NCBI RefSeq assembly: GCF_009389715.1
Contig: NC_052399.1
Span: 15,813,646-15,877,645 of the forward strand
Direction of reading: 5' to 3'
Source of the DNA: Phoenix dactylifera
Lineage: Eukaryota; Streptophyta; Magnoliopsida; Arecales; Arecaceae
Length of the DNA stretch: 64,000 nt
A model generated the notes under the pieces. The model was not told where the DNA came from, did no database searches, and saw only the letters and a program-made list of their open reading frames with translations. Of the stretch, positions 48,001 to 60,855 are shown piece after piece; the first letter of the stretch is position 1, and each line of letters begins with the position of its first letter. A program made the position numbers and the translations under genes.

Positions 48001-51000
48001 CGGCAGAAATTTATCACACTCTTTTGATTGAATAATTTTAACAGAACCTGAGAAAACCTTTAGAAGGAGGATTCTGGCTTTCTGAAAATTACTCTAAAAT
48101 GCCCAATTCATTCCTCTATTCCATGAACCAAATGAAGCTTCCATCTGATCCGGTTCTTGATCCAATATCTAAGCCTCAGCAGACACAAATACAGGGATCC
48201 GTCGGTGCGTGTGCACGAGCACGTGTGAATGTAAAATACAGGATATATACCTCCACTTAATTTGTAACAATTAATATCGATCTGTTGTTATAATGTCATT
48301 TTGAACCTTGCCTCGACGCATGCGAATCGGCAAACTTCAAAAGAGTTCCCTCCAGAAAGCCGCTCGCATGACGGCTCCGGGCTCGTGTGGGAGACGGCTG
48401 GCACGAGTTCATTGGAATTGGAAGGCGACGAGAACCGGCTTCTTGGAAGGATAAGCCCCCGGCGTCGTGCATGGTTTCTCCTCCTACGTCCTCTCGAACA
48501 AGACTGGACGAATTCCACAATCATTAAGTAGAACAAACGATAATACGTGTCAAGTGGCAATTAATCCATGATCTCAAAATAAAAGATGGAAGCAGGAGAT
48601 GAGACAAGAGAAGAAGGTGAGCGATGGGATGTTGGCTGTTGGATGTGAGGGACAGGGACAAGACAAGACATTGTGGGCGGTTCAAATCAGATCGAATCAG
48701 GAGACTATTAAGAACAGATAATAATCCAGAGCAGCGAGAGTCGGCATCATCACCCGCCGTCCGCCGCTGTTCTCGTCAAATGATTTCATCATCACAGCCA
48801 ATCCCACCTTCAGCTTTTATGGTTGTTCCTTGTGTTGTTTTGTCTCCTATTGACTGCTGCTTGTTACTGCTGCTGAAAGCCAGCAACCACATCTTCGCTT
48901 GCATTTTTTCAAAAAAAATAAAAAAATAAAAAATAATAAAGCGCAGCATTTTTTTTAGTTGGTAGAGGATTAATATTTCACCATTGTTCAAAATGGCAGC
49001 CTAATACCATGTCAAAAGCAGCACAAATATTACTATTCAAAGCGTATCTTTAGATTGTAAAAATTATTTATAATATTTTATAATTTATTATTTTTTAATT
49101 TTATTGGATGCATTCAAAATAGATTGATATGAATCATTAAAAAAAAAAAACAAACAAACACATAAACGTACGTGTCTTTAGGTTTCCTCAAAAGATTAAA
49201 AAAATTATATGTTGCCTTTCTTGTTTTTTAGGTTGCCGTTGTCTTAATAGGCGATGGGAGTCGCAGTAATATCACAACTTCCAAATCACGATGCGGGCAT
49301 TAATTAATTCAAGTCCTGCTCTCTTATCAAATGGTCCGTTTCATCTGGAGGCAACCAAGCTAACGTGTGAGGGGCCGAGATGGTGTTTTGGTAAAGCGTG
49401 CAATGCACCGCAAAACGAGGAGAAGCGTTCGTTAGTGTGAAGTCGGCGGATGACGTTCCTCCGTGCTCATGCCAGATCTCTTCTTCTCTCGGAGCTCTCG
49501 CTTCTCCCACCCCCCCTCTCTCTTTTATTGATGGCACTACCAGGTCAACTCGTAGTGCCATCATAGAAGAAGCCGGTTTAATTAAATCACCCAGGTTTGG
49601 CTCAAAGAACCCGGTTTAGATCTTGAAATACCGGGATGAGCACCATGGCAACAATGCTGTCCACGGATCGACAGGCACAACAAAAGATTTCATGAATCGC
49701 AATCGGAAACAAGTGACAGTCACAACAAATGTTTGATCCAATTCTCTAGTCTCATGCCGCTCATCTATCTAAAGAAAACATCCTTCTTTCATTTAAACCT
49801 TTTCTTTCAGTCAACCTTTAGACCACCCACCTTTTCCTGTGTCAGAATAAACCAATGTTTCTTCTTAAGCAGTCCCTAATTGATGCATGCTTAACCTAAG
49901 CAATCCCTAGGAAGTATCTGTTTCTGATCTCCAAATAATCTAGCAAATAGTTTGAGTTTAAGCTGGGGACAAGTTTGGCTTATGAATGGCTTGCCTATTC
50001 AACAGCTCCACATGAAACATGGCTGCAATTACCTGCATGCATGCACTGTAACACCAGTAAGATCGTGTTTTGGAACCGTGCATGCCAAGCGGCGTAGGGA
50101 AATTTTTTGCTCGGCAAAGCAATCGGATTCACATTCTTTTGTCATCATTCAACAGAAGCGAGGGAAGACGAAGTTGAAAGAGGAAGATGGAGACAAAAAA
50201 AATGCATGCAGACGAGGTGTGGAAAGGGGAAGGGAGGGGGGCTGCTGCTGATTTGATGTTAAAGCTGGCCAATCCCCATCATACATCTCACAGTCTGAGC
50301 ATGACATGTCAAGATCTCATCACCATCAATGCCATGATGGTGATGGACGGATAGATGCATGCAATGCAACGGAAACAAATCATATCGTGACAGCAAAAGC
50401 AGAGGAAATCCTAACTAATCCTGGTGGGTGCTTACCTCTAACATCAACTCAATCTCCACACGATCTTTATCTATCGGAGCGATGGACGGAAGTGAACGGC
50501 TATATCTTCATTTGCAGGCATAGTTGCTTTTAAGATGCTTTTTAGGTCCCTTATTTTGATATTTAGCCGTCGCAGATGGCAACGAGAAGGACCGTGGGCA
50601 ATAATTCTTCTGGTTTTGTTCCCAAATAAACGTAAAATGAATAAAAGACTCGGAAAATTTATAAGGGAGATGAGCCATGTAAGTGCTTCCACTCAAAGTG
50701 AGATTACGATTATTATATGGGAATCATAACAAATATACTTCCTCTCATATAACTATTACTTCATGCTTTCCTCATTGGAGGCACATATGGATGTGATGAC
50801 TCCATCATCTCGGCAAAGATAATTTTATTAATTCCATTGCTTGTAGATGAACTCTTACTTTAAACTGATTCATTTCTGTTGTTCCTCTTCGCTAGAGTAA
50901 ATATTGAACAAAATAAAGTGCTTATTATTTTGACAGTAAGCGTAGATATAGAGTTGTGGAGAGTGAAGACATGAAGATATATACATGCATCGACATGCAT

Positions 51001-52239
51001 TGTACGTATGAAGGCTTTCACATCTTATAATGGCAAAGAAAGATACAGGAATAGTACAGTGTACATGCATCCATTTCATTTTGCACTCCTAATGCTTCGT
51101 CTCCTCGGTGCCTTGATACATGCCTAATATTATTGCACTAAATGCAAGTTTATCAACACCTATCTTCTGCAATATATGGCCGTGTGGTCATACAATGAAT
51201 TCTAGTTTTCATGTTACTTTCACTGCCTCCCTTAAGTCCATGCATGAAGTTTTGCTAATTCTCCATTTGTTTTTAAGAGAAAAGGGCAGATTATGTGCAA
51301 TCGAAGTCATCAAGAAGATGATTTGAGAACCAAGTATACCAGCTCCTAAAATCAGAAAACAGGATACAAGAACATGGTTACAAGGCTACCGACGACACCC
51401 TAACCCAAGTTAGATGATGAACTAGACGTTCCTCTTCTTAGTACTTCTTAACTTTTTCTAGTTGGCTCCAATAAATATTAGATACTACACTGGACGTCCC
51501 TCTAAAGATTCTATTATTTCTTTCCTACCAGATACTAGACTGCGGGTCTCACTGCCTCCCTTAGCCCAGCTATTTGTTTATAACCTGATACGTAGAAATT
51601 TTTGTTCTACAAGCTATCTCATGGTTTGGTCGAGTACAACTTTTTGTTGGTCATGCAGTACATGTCATGTGACAGTAAACTTTTCTTCTTCTTCCTTTTT
51701 TTCTTTTTGAATTCAATAGGCACTAGGTGCCTATAGGAATTTTATCCAAAAAAAAGGGATAGAGTTACAAATGAGAAAGATATTAGAATAGCTAGCAAAG
51801 TCGAGCATTTATATGATTAGATGTTGTAGAGTTGTTCATGGAATTGCATAAAATATGCAGTATTTATAATGCATGAATTGTTGTAACGGTTTCAAATTTG
51901 ATATGCATTTAAGATATAAAAATCTGCATACCAAGCAAGGAATTTACAGCAAGAAAACTAGTAACTTAAAGATTCGACAGATTAAACAAGGAATATAAAC
52001 TACTTATAGTCAAATAATACAAAAACTTTGGAGCAGTGCCAGTAATGCTTGAAATCTAGGCTAGGCGGTAAGAACTTTTGCTAAGACGAAGCAATGCAAA
52101 TCACATATAGTTCAGATAGATTTGGATGCTGATCTGATTAAAGCACCATTGTTCTTCTTTTCTCATGTTGATGCAGCAATCTGCTAGCCCAATATTAGAC
52201 ACTTCCAACCAAATGTCAATTACTCGCAATGCCATCGAC

Positions 52240-52400
52240 TTCAATTCAGAAGCTGAAATATTTGTGTGGACCTACACGAATATGTATCTAATCCCACATT
52301 GGTTATATATTAGGTACATTTAATGTTATCTTTCACCTCATCTTTTTAGCTGAGATCTTGATTTATCACAAATGGTATCAAAGCAAATCTAGCCTTTAAT
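52240..52400 (+). mobile_element. LTR end with primer-binding-site-like sequence (fossil)
   Basis: The sequence atctaatcccacattggtta followed about 100 bases later by aatggtatcaaagc resembles the end of a small plant LTR element and a binding site for initiator methionine tRNA. No coding region follows. Old and short; low confidence. Confidence 0.35.
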
Positions 52401-53487
52401 CTATATAGACTATGGAACACTATAGCGGATCCATTTAAGTCGACCATACGTTGACCATGATGTTTTCGATCACATTATGGTATTTCTAATTTTATTTAAA
52501 TAGATTTAGATCTTCAGTATGTCAGGACACAAAGCTTATATGGAGTGTGTGTTTAGTCCCTTAATTCTCTCCGGCCATCTTCTATACTTAGTTCTCAGTA
52601 GGAAAATCCCTCTTAGTAGTTATTACACTTTTGTTTTTTTGTGACTGAGGCCCTAAAAAATTTAGCATGCTTAGATGGTTGTAAATGACCTCGCCAACAT
52701 GAACTATTCACAATAGTTTACATTCATAGAGTTTGTATTGACAACAATCTAAATAAGAATGATCTCAAAATCAGATTTTTTTATGTCTTGAAACAAGTGA
52801 AATCCAGGTGTAACAATCCGATTCTTTAGATATTTTCATATTTATAGGAGATCCTTATAGCTGATGCAGAGCTATGGACTTATCCAATTTAATCAATGTA
52901 ATTATGGTAGCAAATGAGAAAAAGTTGGTGGGAGATCAGAACACGGAGGAAAGTACCACCCAAATAGGTATTTTTTTTGGTCCGAGCAAGCTGCAACAAT
53001 AAAACCTAGTTAAAGTTTTCATCCCCATAGCAAAAAAGCAAAAAACCCATAGGAGAGACAGGTGATTGCTAATTTTAACCATGGCAGTCATCGGACAGCC
53101 ATAAATACACTGGGAGATAGAAAAAAGAATAAAGAGACATATAATATCCCTCCAGTCTGTTTTATTTTTTTTTTTAACCCCTAGCAAGAAAACAAACAGA
53201 AGAGCAAAAAAGAAGCCCAGAAAAAGAGAGAAGTGAAAGGAGTGATGTGATGGAATCTGTCGCATGATTTATTTAATCTTGTACTGTTTGTATCTGACAG
53301 ATTGAGATATGAAGCAGCTTTTCCCTGACGGAAGATCACCTCAAATCCCTTCTCTCTCTCTCTTTCTCTCTCACACACCTCTTTTCTCTTAAAACTACTT
53401 TCTGCTCCCCTCCCTCTCGCTTTCTTCACTGACAGAGAAAATACCTGCACAATTTCTCACGCACGCACGCATTCGCTCTCACATCTC

Positions 53488-53537
53488 TCGGCCAGCCCAG
53501 CGAGCCGGCCAGCCCAACGAGCCGGCCAGCCCAGCCA
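53488..53537. repeat. Three copies of a 17-18 base GC-rich unit
   Basis: The unit gccggccagcccagcga is repeated three times in tandem upstream of the NAC promoter. Confidence 0.8.
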
Positions 53538-53742
53538 TGGCTATCATAAGAGCCACTGCAGCAGAGCAGAACAGAGCAGAGCATGGCAGAGGAGAGAGAA
53601 GACAGAGAGTGAGAGGGGGCTCTTTGGTTTTCTTTGGAGGGAGAGCTATCCAGGATATCATACACGGCTACCTCACCCCGGCCTCCCCCTCGCCTGACAC
53701 CCCCTGATTCGTCGAATCCCAATTAATTCACAAGGTCCCCAA

Positions 53743-53749
53743 TATAAAC
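53743..53749 (+). promoter_or_regulatory. Candidate TATA box of the NAC gene
   Basis: tataaac, in the context ccccaatataaacaggcccc, about 600 bases before the start codon. The long leader this implies fits a 5' UTR intron ending at the strong acceptor ttctgtttcag (54320). Confidence 0.5.
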
Positions 53750-53909
53750 AGGCCCCAGAGGCCACCCAAGGGGACAGAACCCCAGCTCCTCCTTTGCTCC
53801 CCGTTTCCCCGTTCCTCTCCTTCTCTTGACTCACTCCAGTGGTTAGGAAGGGGGCCTCTTATTTTGTTTGCTACTGCGAAGCGTTTGGTCCCCTGCTCTG
53901 GTACTGCTG

Positions 53910-53987
53910 ATGCTTCTATTCTTTGTTCTTGCTGTGTGGTTTGCATTAAAACTTGACAAGCCTCCTCTGTTGTCATCTGTTGCGTAG
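53910..53987 (+). other. Upstream open reading frame in the NAC leader
   Basis: If transcription starts near 53775, the leader contains ATG...TAG for 25 residues (MLLFFVLAVWFALKLDK then PPLLSSVA). It would be lost if it lies in a 5' UTR intron. Its translation is untested. Confidence 0.3.
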
Positions 53988-54351
53988 CGTTGTTCTTTCT
54001 GGCTCTATAGTAATTTATCCTTTGCTTCTGCTTCTGGGTTTCTAGTAGGTTGTTTAAGTTTTACGCTCGGTAACTTACTGTTTGGCTTTCGGTTTCCCCC
54101 CCGGGCTTCGAGAAAATCTTATAAGGGTCTTGCTTCTCAGTTGTTTACATTGCTGCCTTTTTTTTTCTGCGGAGGTGTTTTTCTTCCTACTCTCTCAGCA
54201 TTCTTGCGAGGACTGCTTTTAAAATATTGCATATAGATTTTAAACACCACATGGAGGTAGAAGGAGAAATGGCTGCTTGGTATAATATGTAATCTTTCTT
54301 TTCTGTTGCTTCTGTTTCAGCTTTCGGACTTTCTTTTTCGACTGGGTGTCG

Positions 54352-56483
54352 ATGGAGAGCTACGGCCACCACTTCGATAGCAGCGAAGCCCAGCTGCCCC
54401 CTGGTTTCCGGTTCCACCCCACCGATGAGGAGCTCATAACTTACTATCTCCTTAAGAAGGTCCTTGATGGCAGTTTCACCGGCCGAGCTATCGCTGAGAT
54501 TGACCTGAACAAGTGCGAGCCTTGGGAGCTTCCAGGTCCCCCTCCCAACTCCCCCGTCTCCGCCGTTCTAACATCTAATCTCTTTTCTTTTCTCAAGTTT
54601 TCGTTCTTAAACTGGTCTGCAGAGAAGGCTAAGATGGGAGAGAAAGAGTGGTACTTCTTTAGTCTACGGGACCGCAAGTACCCGACGGGGCTTCGAACTA
54701 ATAGGGCCACTGATGCTGGGTACTGGAAAGCTACTGGGAAGGATAGAGAGATCTACAGCTCAAGGACTGGTTCTCTGGTGGGGATGAAGAAGACTCTGGT
54801 GTTTTACAAGGGGAGGGCTCCCAAGGGGGAGAAGAGTAACTGGGTGATGCATGAATACAGGTTGGAGGGCAAGTTTGCCTATCACTTCCTCTCCAGATCC
54901 TCCAAGGTATGTGTCTGCAAGTCTGAAACAATGTAGCCTTTAGACTGTAATCTCTTCTTTCCATGTAATTGTTCTTCTACTCATCTTTTTTGTCGGTAAT
55001 CAAATGTCTTGGAGTCATGATTCCTTTCTTTTCTCTTTGATACGATTTTCCTTTCTGGCACAGGATTTTCTTTTGCTTAAAAAGCAGCTTTTCTTTTGCG
55101 TGGAATTGGAATATGTGTTTGCATTACCTCCTCTCTCTCCCCCCCCCCCAATCAACATGATAGCTGCTGCGATAAATTGTTATTTCATATCTATATTATT
55201 ACTCTCAACATCTGTCTTCTATGTGTCATCTACAATGAGTCTACGACTCCTTGTGTTGATGTAATTTCTATAAAAACCCGCCTTATCTTTCTTCTCTTAT
55301 TCGCCCTCATGTCCGCCACCTCCATGTATGGCGAGACTCTAACGATAGACTACGTAGCTCGAATATTGAAGACCATTCTATTATTAATATCAGTAATTAT
55401 CGAATGAACTTGCTAAACTACAAGGCCATGTATCGTTCGATTTCATTTTATTACTCCTTGGGCTGTCTTTTTGTGAGAGCTGTGCTTCTTAAGTTGTCAC
55501 GTATCTGAACACCGAATAAAAGCAGGACCCATATTGCACCTTCCTAGTTCACCAAATTCAGTCCCATCCCCAAAAAAGAAGACAGACATCGTCGTCACTT
55601 GTCAACTTATTTGATTCGATCAGAATATTCATTCTATACGAAGACACTTTCATGATTGCTATGTTCTTCCATAACAAAACACTTCTGCCATAATCATTCA
55701 TCTCTAATTTCCAATTTCCGTTCTTAACATCTGAAGTTCTAGGTTTAATATATTTAAACTCTAAATTCCTTTCATGGCTCTTACTCTTGCTTCATGTCAT
55801 TGCGACAAAAACACAAATTGGTATTTTTAATAGAGTGAAAAGCTTGTTTTGGTCATTTAGATTGCACTGGACCGTGAAACTTATTGCCGTCTCTGAATGC
55901 ATGCACGTAGGACGAGTGGGTGGTCTCGAGGGTCTTCCAGAAGAGCGGCGGCGGCAAGAAGGCCCGCGTCGGACTCACCGGACTCCACTACTCTGAATCA
56001 GCCGGCGTGTCCCCGTCCGCCTCCGTCCTCCCTCCCCTCTTCGACTCCTCGCCGTACGGCGCCGCAGCTGCCGCAGCGGGTGACCGGGAGAGCTGCTCCT
56101 ACGAGAACACCGAGAGGGAGCCCGTGCCCTGCTTCTCCACCGTTGTTGCCACCGCCGCCGCCTCCAGCCTCGGCAACCACCTCCCGTCACCTCAGGCGCC
56201 GAACATGTACGGCCGGAGCGCAGCCGGCTGCGTTGCGGGGTCCGTTTTCCCGAGCCTCCGCTCGCTCCAAGATAACCTCCAGCTGCCGTTCTTCCTCTCG
56301 ACGCCCGGCGGCGCTGCGGCTGCGGCTGCGGCGATGGTCTGCGACGGCGGGGCGCACCACCGGGTGGAGGAGATGGTTGGCAACGGCTGGCCGTCGGATC
56401 TGGATCGGAAGGCTGAGTTGGCCGGGAGGGCGCATCAGATGACGCTGGGCTCCACCGAGTTGGACTGCCTGTGGACCTTCTAA
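54352..56483 (+). CDS. NAC-domain transcription factor, miR164-regulated NAM/NAC100-type
   Basis: Three exons: 54352-54535, 54623-54906 and 55911-56483, giving 346 residues. The three-exon layout and positions are classic for NAC genes. NAC domain (about residues 15-165): [87 protein letters not shown] and [11 protein letters not shown]. The C-terminus is alanine- and serine-rich, the usual activation region, and ends DCLWTF. The start at 54352 gives the normal short N-terminus. Codons around residues 226-233 (EPVPCFST) carry a miR164-type target site. Together this places the gene in the NAM clade that includes the CUC, ORE1/NAC92 and NAC100 groups, which act in organ boundaries and senescence. 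The exact orthologue is not assigned. Intron 1 (87 bases) is open and a multiple of three. Confidence 0.95.
56119..56139 (+). promoter_or_regulatory. miR164 target site in the NAC coding sequence
   Basis: The 21-base segment contains GTGCCCTGCTTCTCCA, which pairs perfectly with the 5' 16 bases of plant miR164 as I recall it. Over the full site only two mismatches remain, both at the end opposite the miRNA 3' end. It lies in the conserved place, in the third exon and in the frame encoding EPVPCFS. Confidence 0.88.
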
Positions 56484-57360
56484 ACTCTCTTCATATGCCG
56501 TCTTTTTGTCTGAATGACCGAAATGTCTCTTAAGGTTTTGTCGTGATGACTTATTACATATGTATCAGTATTCGGTAGTTTAGCAACTACGAGATATTAA
56601 AATTCTCTTGTGTTTCGTTTCCGTCGCTTGATTTGATGTGATGATTCGGGCCACGGATGGAAGTATATAGGGGTACGTGTAATTATTCGACACGTACCCT
56701 AAAATAGTAGTGGGACCCGGGGTTTGCACGGCTGGGGGCAGCGGCTGGTCTTGTCCTCACGCCTCGGCCGGTGGTGCTGAGGGAAGAGCTCGTAACGTCC
56801 TATCCTATCATATCAAGGGGGCTAATCGGAGCAGGGGCTCGGCTGCTGCTCGACAGCTGTGGCACTCAACCGCGTTACAGTCCCGTACTCCAAATCTACT
56901 GTTTGCTTCTTCCTCCGTTTTAGTTTTGGAATTCTTCTCACGTCCGCCTCTGAAACGGCTTTGTGGGGTCCAGTCCAGCCCGGCTTTGGTTGGGAATGGG
57001 GTCTTCGGTCCGAGTCCATGATTGGGGTGTGGAAACTTCACCCGTGCTGGGACTTTCCCCCATGGTGAGAGGAAGTGCGCTGCTTGCTTCGGAGTACGGG
57101 TTTCTGAGAATATGCATTTATTATTATTAATATTATTATTGCTATACCGGATGACTTATATTAATTTAATATAAAACTATGAATATATTTAAAAAAATAC
57201 AAGTTACGCGCGCTAGGTAGCCCTTCTTGGCCTGTCCCTAAAATATATATCTATATATATTTTGCAACAAAGGAGGCAATCTAGCCCTTAGTTTCATTGG
57301 CCTTCTTAAAAACATATTTTGCTTTGAAGAAAATGTCTTCAAAAAAAGGTTGCGAATCTC

Positions 57361-57590
57361 TAGCTACACCAAGATAGATTCGGATTCAGCCGATGTACCT
57401 TCAAGTAGGATGGCACTGGCCCGCAACACATGCGAAGCATGACACATGCCAGCCCAAACTGCTTCCAGTTCTGCCTCAGAGATCGAGATATCGAAAATCG
57501 GGCTTTTTCTGGCTGCCACCATTCTAGAATTCGAGTATTTGATTATGAAGCCCAAACCATCCTTTTTTCCACCATTTAAAACACATTAAT
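57361..57590 (-). mobile_element. LINE fragment, RNase H region
   Basis: Minus-strand frame GFIIKYSNSRMVAARKS, ISEAELEAVWAGMCHASHV and LRASAILLEGTSAE aligns with the middle of the RNase H domain of the left-edge LINE (GFVIRDHGGRLVAAGG, GAELRAAWEGLSYARQ, VFLEGDSA). The catalytic Asp after EG is replaced by Thr. It is a short decayed relic. Confidence 0.75.
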
Positions 57591-57917
57591 CAAAGTTGAG
57601 CTCTCAGGTGATGTACACCGTGTGAGATGCTGCATGAGTAGAAGAAGAGTTTCATGTGCCTTGAGCTGTCAATGTCTGTCTAATGAATCGGCATGAGTGA
57701 TCTCCATAGCTTATACTCATGCCCTTTCCATAATGGTGTCTAAGTGTTTTCTCCAAAAATTCAAGTATTCTTAGCCAGCCTATTAGGATAAGTAATATAA
57801 ATCGTTCTGATGGCTATATACTGAGTCTGTGGTATACCAGACTACCTCCTGAGTGTCTAAGTAAAAAAACTGAACGAGCATTGTGCCTTCGGTGGGATGT
57901 CAGGTTTAGTCTTGAGA

Positions 57918-57920
<3 letters not shown>

Positions 57921-57957
<37 letters not shown>
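57921..57957. repeat. (AT)n microsatellite
   Basis: About 18 TA units, with a short imperfect start. Confidence 0.9.
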
Positions 57958-57961
<4 letters not shown>

Positions 57962-58639
57962 TGGTTTTATGGATTACTGTACATGTTTTTCCTTCCTCGA
58001 AGGTTTTAGAAAATGATCAAGAGGAAGCCTGGTGTCCGAAAACCTTTGAAGCCTATCCGCACGCGAGAACCATCCAACCCAAATAAAAAAAGAAAAAAAG
58101 TCTAGTCACCTGAAAAAAAGGCTTCCTCAAAAATAAAAGAAGGAATGCAACAAGGGCAGTTACAATATACTTAGAATAGAGTTAAAAATACAAAGAGGGG
58201 TGGACGGAAGGTGTAATAACCCCGTACTACATCCAAAAATACTAGCTACCCGCTAGTACGGATATTTATTTGCTCCTGCTGTCTCATCAAAGAACCTAAA
58301 TCCCTACAATTTATCCATAAATACCATAAATTTAATAATAAATATTACGATTAACTTGCAGTATCTTTTTAGTTGCAAACACGATCTTATCTAGATGTTA
58401 TTCGAATTTTTTATGCTATAATCAAAGATTATACCGTACATACTTGATGCAGAATTAAATATATCAGTTTTATTCGTTTGCATGTACAATGTTACACCAT
58501 CAAATACATATTTTATTTGTTTACTTTTTTTTGAGAGAAGGGAGGTGGGGTCTCATATAATGAAAGTACAATCAAGGGCGCCAGAGTAGCGAAAACAAAA
58601 TGGGCGAACGACTGTGAAGTCATCGATCCAACAACCTTT

Positions 58640-59229
58640 CACCTTGCTAATTAACTCGAGGAGCCGTGCAAATGGTCCGTCTCCAGCCGAGAATATATCC
58701 AGCGGACGATGGTATAAAAATGCATGCATTTTATTGGAAGCAAATCCTCTATGGTGTCAACAAGAAAGGCAGCTGGTGCCAAGTTTGTTGTCAGAGACTA
58801 GAAGGTTAGATTGGCGGCGGCTGGGAGTCAACGAATCTTGGAGCAAATTGTACTTGGCGTTCAAGCTAGAGCTGCATGGAAAGGCATCTTTTATGCCAGA
58901 CGAGTGTTGGGGGCGGACCGTATTGTTCTTGAGAAAATTCTGCCATAGTGATCTGATGAATATAGGATCCAAGTTATGTTCTCAGTGTATGCGACTGGTC
59001 CTCAATATTTGCCGACTTCTGAGTGAATGCGTTTTCTATCGGACTACTCATACTTACAGGAAGACAAATAGTGTAACAAACTGGATGGCATCCTTTGCAG
59101 CTCAGCATTTCGGGACAATTATTTTTTAGTTTCATTTTTATTATATATATATATATTTTGATCTTATGAGCCATATCCATGCTCCGCTGGGCTTGGGTCG
59201 ATGTTGTACCAAAAAAAAAAAAAAAAAAA
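58640..59229 (+). mobile_element. Decayed LINE 3' end with poly-A tail
   Basis: Plus-strand frame with shifted pieces of an RNase H domain. The end reads YRKTNSVTNWMASFAAQHFG, matching FREANRAADWVASFVARHSG of the left-edge LINE. An A run at 59211-59229, preceded by the ttgggtcgatgttgtacc phrase common before plant LINE tails, closes the element. The upstream part (near 58800-58990) aligns only with frame changes, so it is an old copy. Confidence 0.75.
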
Positions 59230-60289
59230 TCCTCTGGAAGCCTGTTTGGCTCTCAATGACGGCCGATGAAGATGGAAAAAAAATGCTCGTGTCTCGCGGA
59301 ATGGGTATGTTTGTCCGACATCCAACTTAACTATCCGTTTTGTCACATCTGACATTCTCCCTTCATAAATGGTTCCGGTCAAAAGTCTGCTTTCCAGACT
59401 GCTACGTACATCTGGTTTCGCCGAGTTTAGCTTTACGGAGGCAATCAAACCTGGTTGGATAATCCGGATTCCTTGGACTTTTGGTTGCATATAATTAGCA
59501 ATCTGCACTTGCGCTTAAATACAAGGGAATTGTAAGAATAAAAAACAACTGTTCGGATGCCCACAATTACAACTAGCGGCTACAGTTCGATGGCAAAAGA
59601 AATCACAAAATTTATAATCCATACTATAGCTAAAGATGCAAGTGATTCCAACTATAAAGAATCTTGTAATTGAAAAATTCCTTGGAAAGGATTCTTCTTC
59701 TCTATAGTATCCTTATTGTATTATAATATTAAAATATTTTATATTATAATTAGTGTTACACCAATCATAAGAAAAAATTAATAACAATATTATTGTCTAT
59801 TATGATAATAAATTAATATAGTAAACGTTATACAGTTATAGAGAAGGTGTGTAGTCCATTATTTTTTGGAGATAATCTTACTAGTTTGATTACAGGACAG
59901 CTATAATTTTTCCACGTCAAACAATCAAACAATTATAATTATGTTTGCAGTTTTTAATTATAAACAACCAAATAAGACTTCTTTTTTTACAATTGCTGGC
60001 AATTAAACTGTAGCCTGTAAATGAATTAAGAGCAGCTGAATCATGTGTAACCAAACAACTCCTAAGAACAAATCGATTCTAATTTGTTTATCCAATTTTC
60101 ACCAAAGTCCAGTTTGGAAAATTATTCCTATTAAATCTAGAAAGAAAATGTGAAAGAGAGCATGACAATATTTTGCATAAAAGTAGTTTAGAAACTAGTA
60201 AATTATATCCAATAACTTGAATTATATCCATCGTCCAACCTAAATCTAATCGAATCTAAGTAGAGATTCATTCAAATATAGCCAAATAT

Positions 60290-60291
<2 letters not shown>

Positions 60292-60353
<62 letters not shown>
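60292..60353. repeat. (TA)n microsatellite
   Basis: About 30 uninterrupted TA units. The length is likely to be polymorphic. Confidence 0.95.
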
Positions 60354-60363
<10 letters not shown>

Positions 60364-60729
60364 GTGTGCATGTATATTTAAAAATAGATTAGGATCCGAT
60401 CAAATGGATCTCCACTTAGATGAGGCCTGGTTAGAAAATAGAGTTTCAACATGTATTTTGTATTTAAGATGTAGCTCTCCTTCTTGGATGGATTTTTTTG
60501 GCTTTCGAATGTTGATGGACAAGACAAGAGTGACCACATTTAATCCAATTACATAAATTACACTAGATTAGGATATGTCTCGCAATATAGTCGGAGCTTT
60601 AAGAAATAGATTTCCGTCTTAAAAAGGAAATAAAATCTTATCTTTCCGGTCGACAGCTCTTGGCGCTGCTGGTTTGCACCCGGTCCAAACGCAGGATAAA
60701 TTGTTGCCTTGTTGGTCGCTCCCTTGGAG

Positions 60730-60736
60730 TATAAAG
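60730..60736 (+). promoter_or_regulatory. Candidate TATA box of the phosphatase gene
   Basis: tataaag, about 126 bases upstream of the start codon at 60856, a normal distance for a short plant leader. Confidence 0.45.
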
Positions 60737-60855
60737 AAGAAAACCCTCGTAACAAAAGGAGATAAAGCTAAAAAAAGAGAGAAGAAAACATAAGCCGAGA
60801 TTGGATAAATGTAGACGGTCCTGAACGGAAGGGGTGGCCGCTGGCGTTCGGTTGA

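Larger units (their letters stand above)
47129..53742. other. Long intergenic region upstream of the NAC gene
   Basis: About 6.6 kb without a gene I can support. Contents: CT/TATC simple repeat (47321-47345); two short perfect hairpins (49529-49563 and 50316-50345); an LTR-type remnant around 52240-52400; a CT/CA tract (53352-53380); and a threefold short GC-rich tandem (53488-53537). Open frames at 48288-48560, 49304-49619 and 49952-50251 overlap on both strands and show no domain. Confidence 0.55.
56484..60729. other. Intergenic region with LINE pieces and AT microsatellites
   Basis: Downstream of the NAC gene: 3' UTR, then LINE fragments (57361-57590 minus, 58640-59230 plus), AT microsatellites (57921-57957, 60292-60353) and an AT-rich stretch at 59.5-60.3 kb. 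Open frames at 56710-57041 overlap on both strands and are not supported. Confidence 0.6.

Noticed and set aside
55897-56442. Long frames on both strands over NAC exon 3
   Set aside because: GC-rich shadows of the real frame, which continues the NAC domain and ends DCLWTF.
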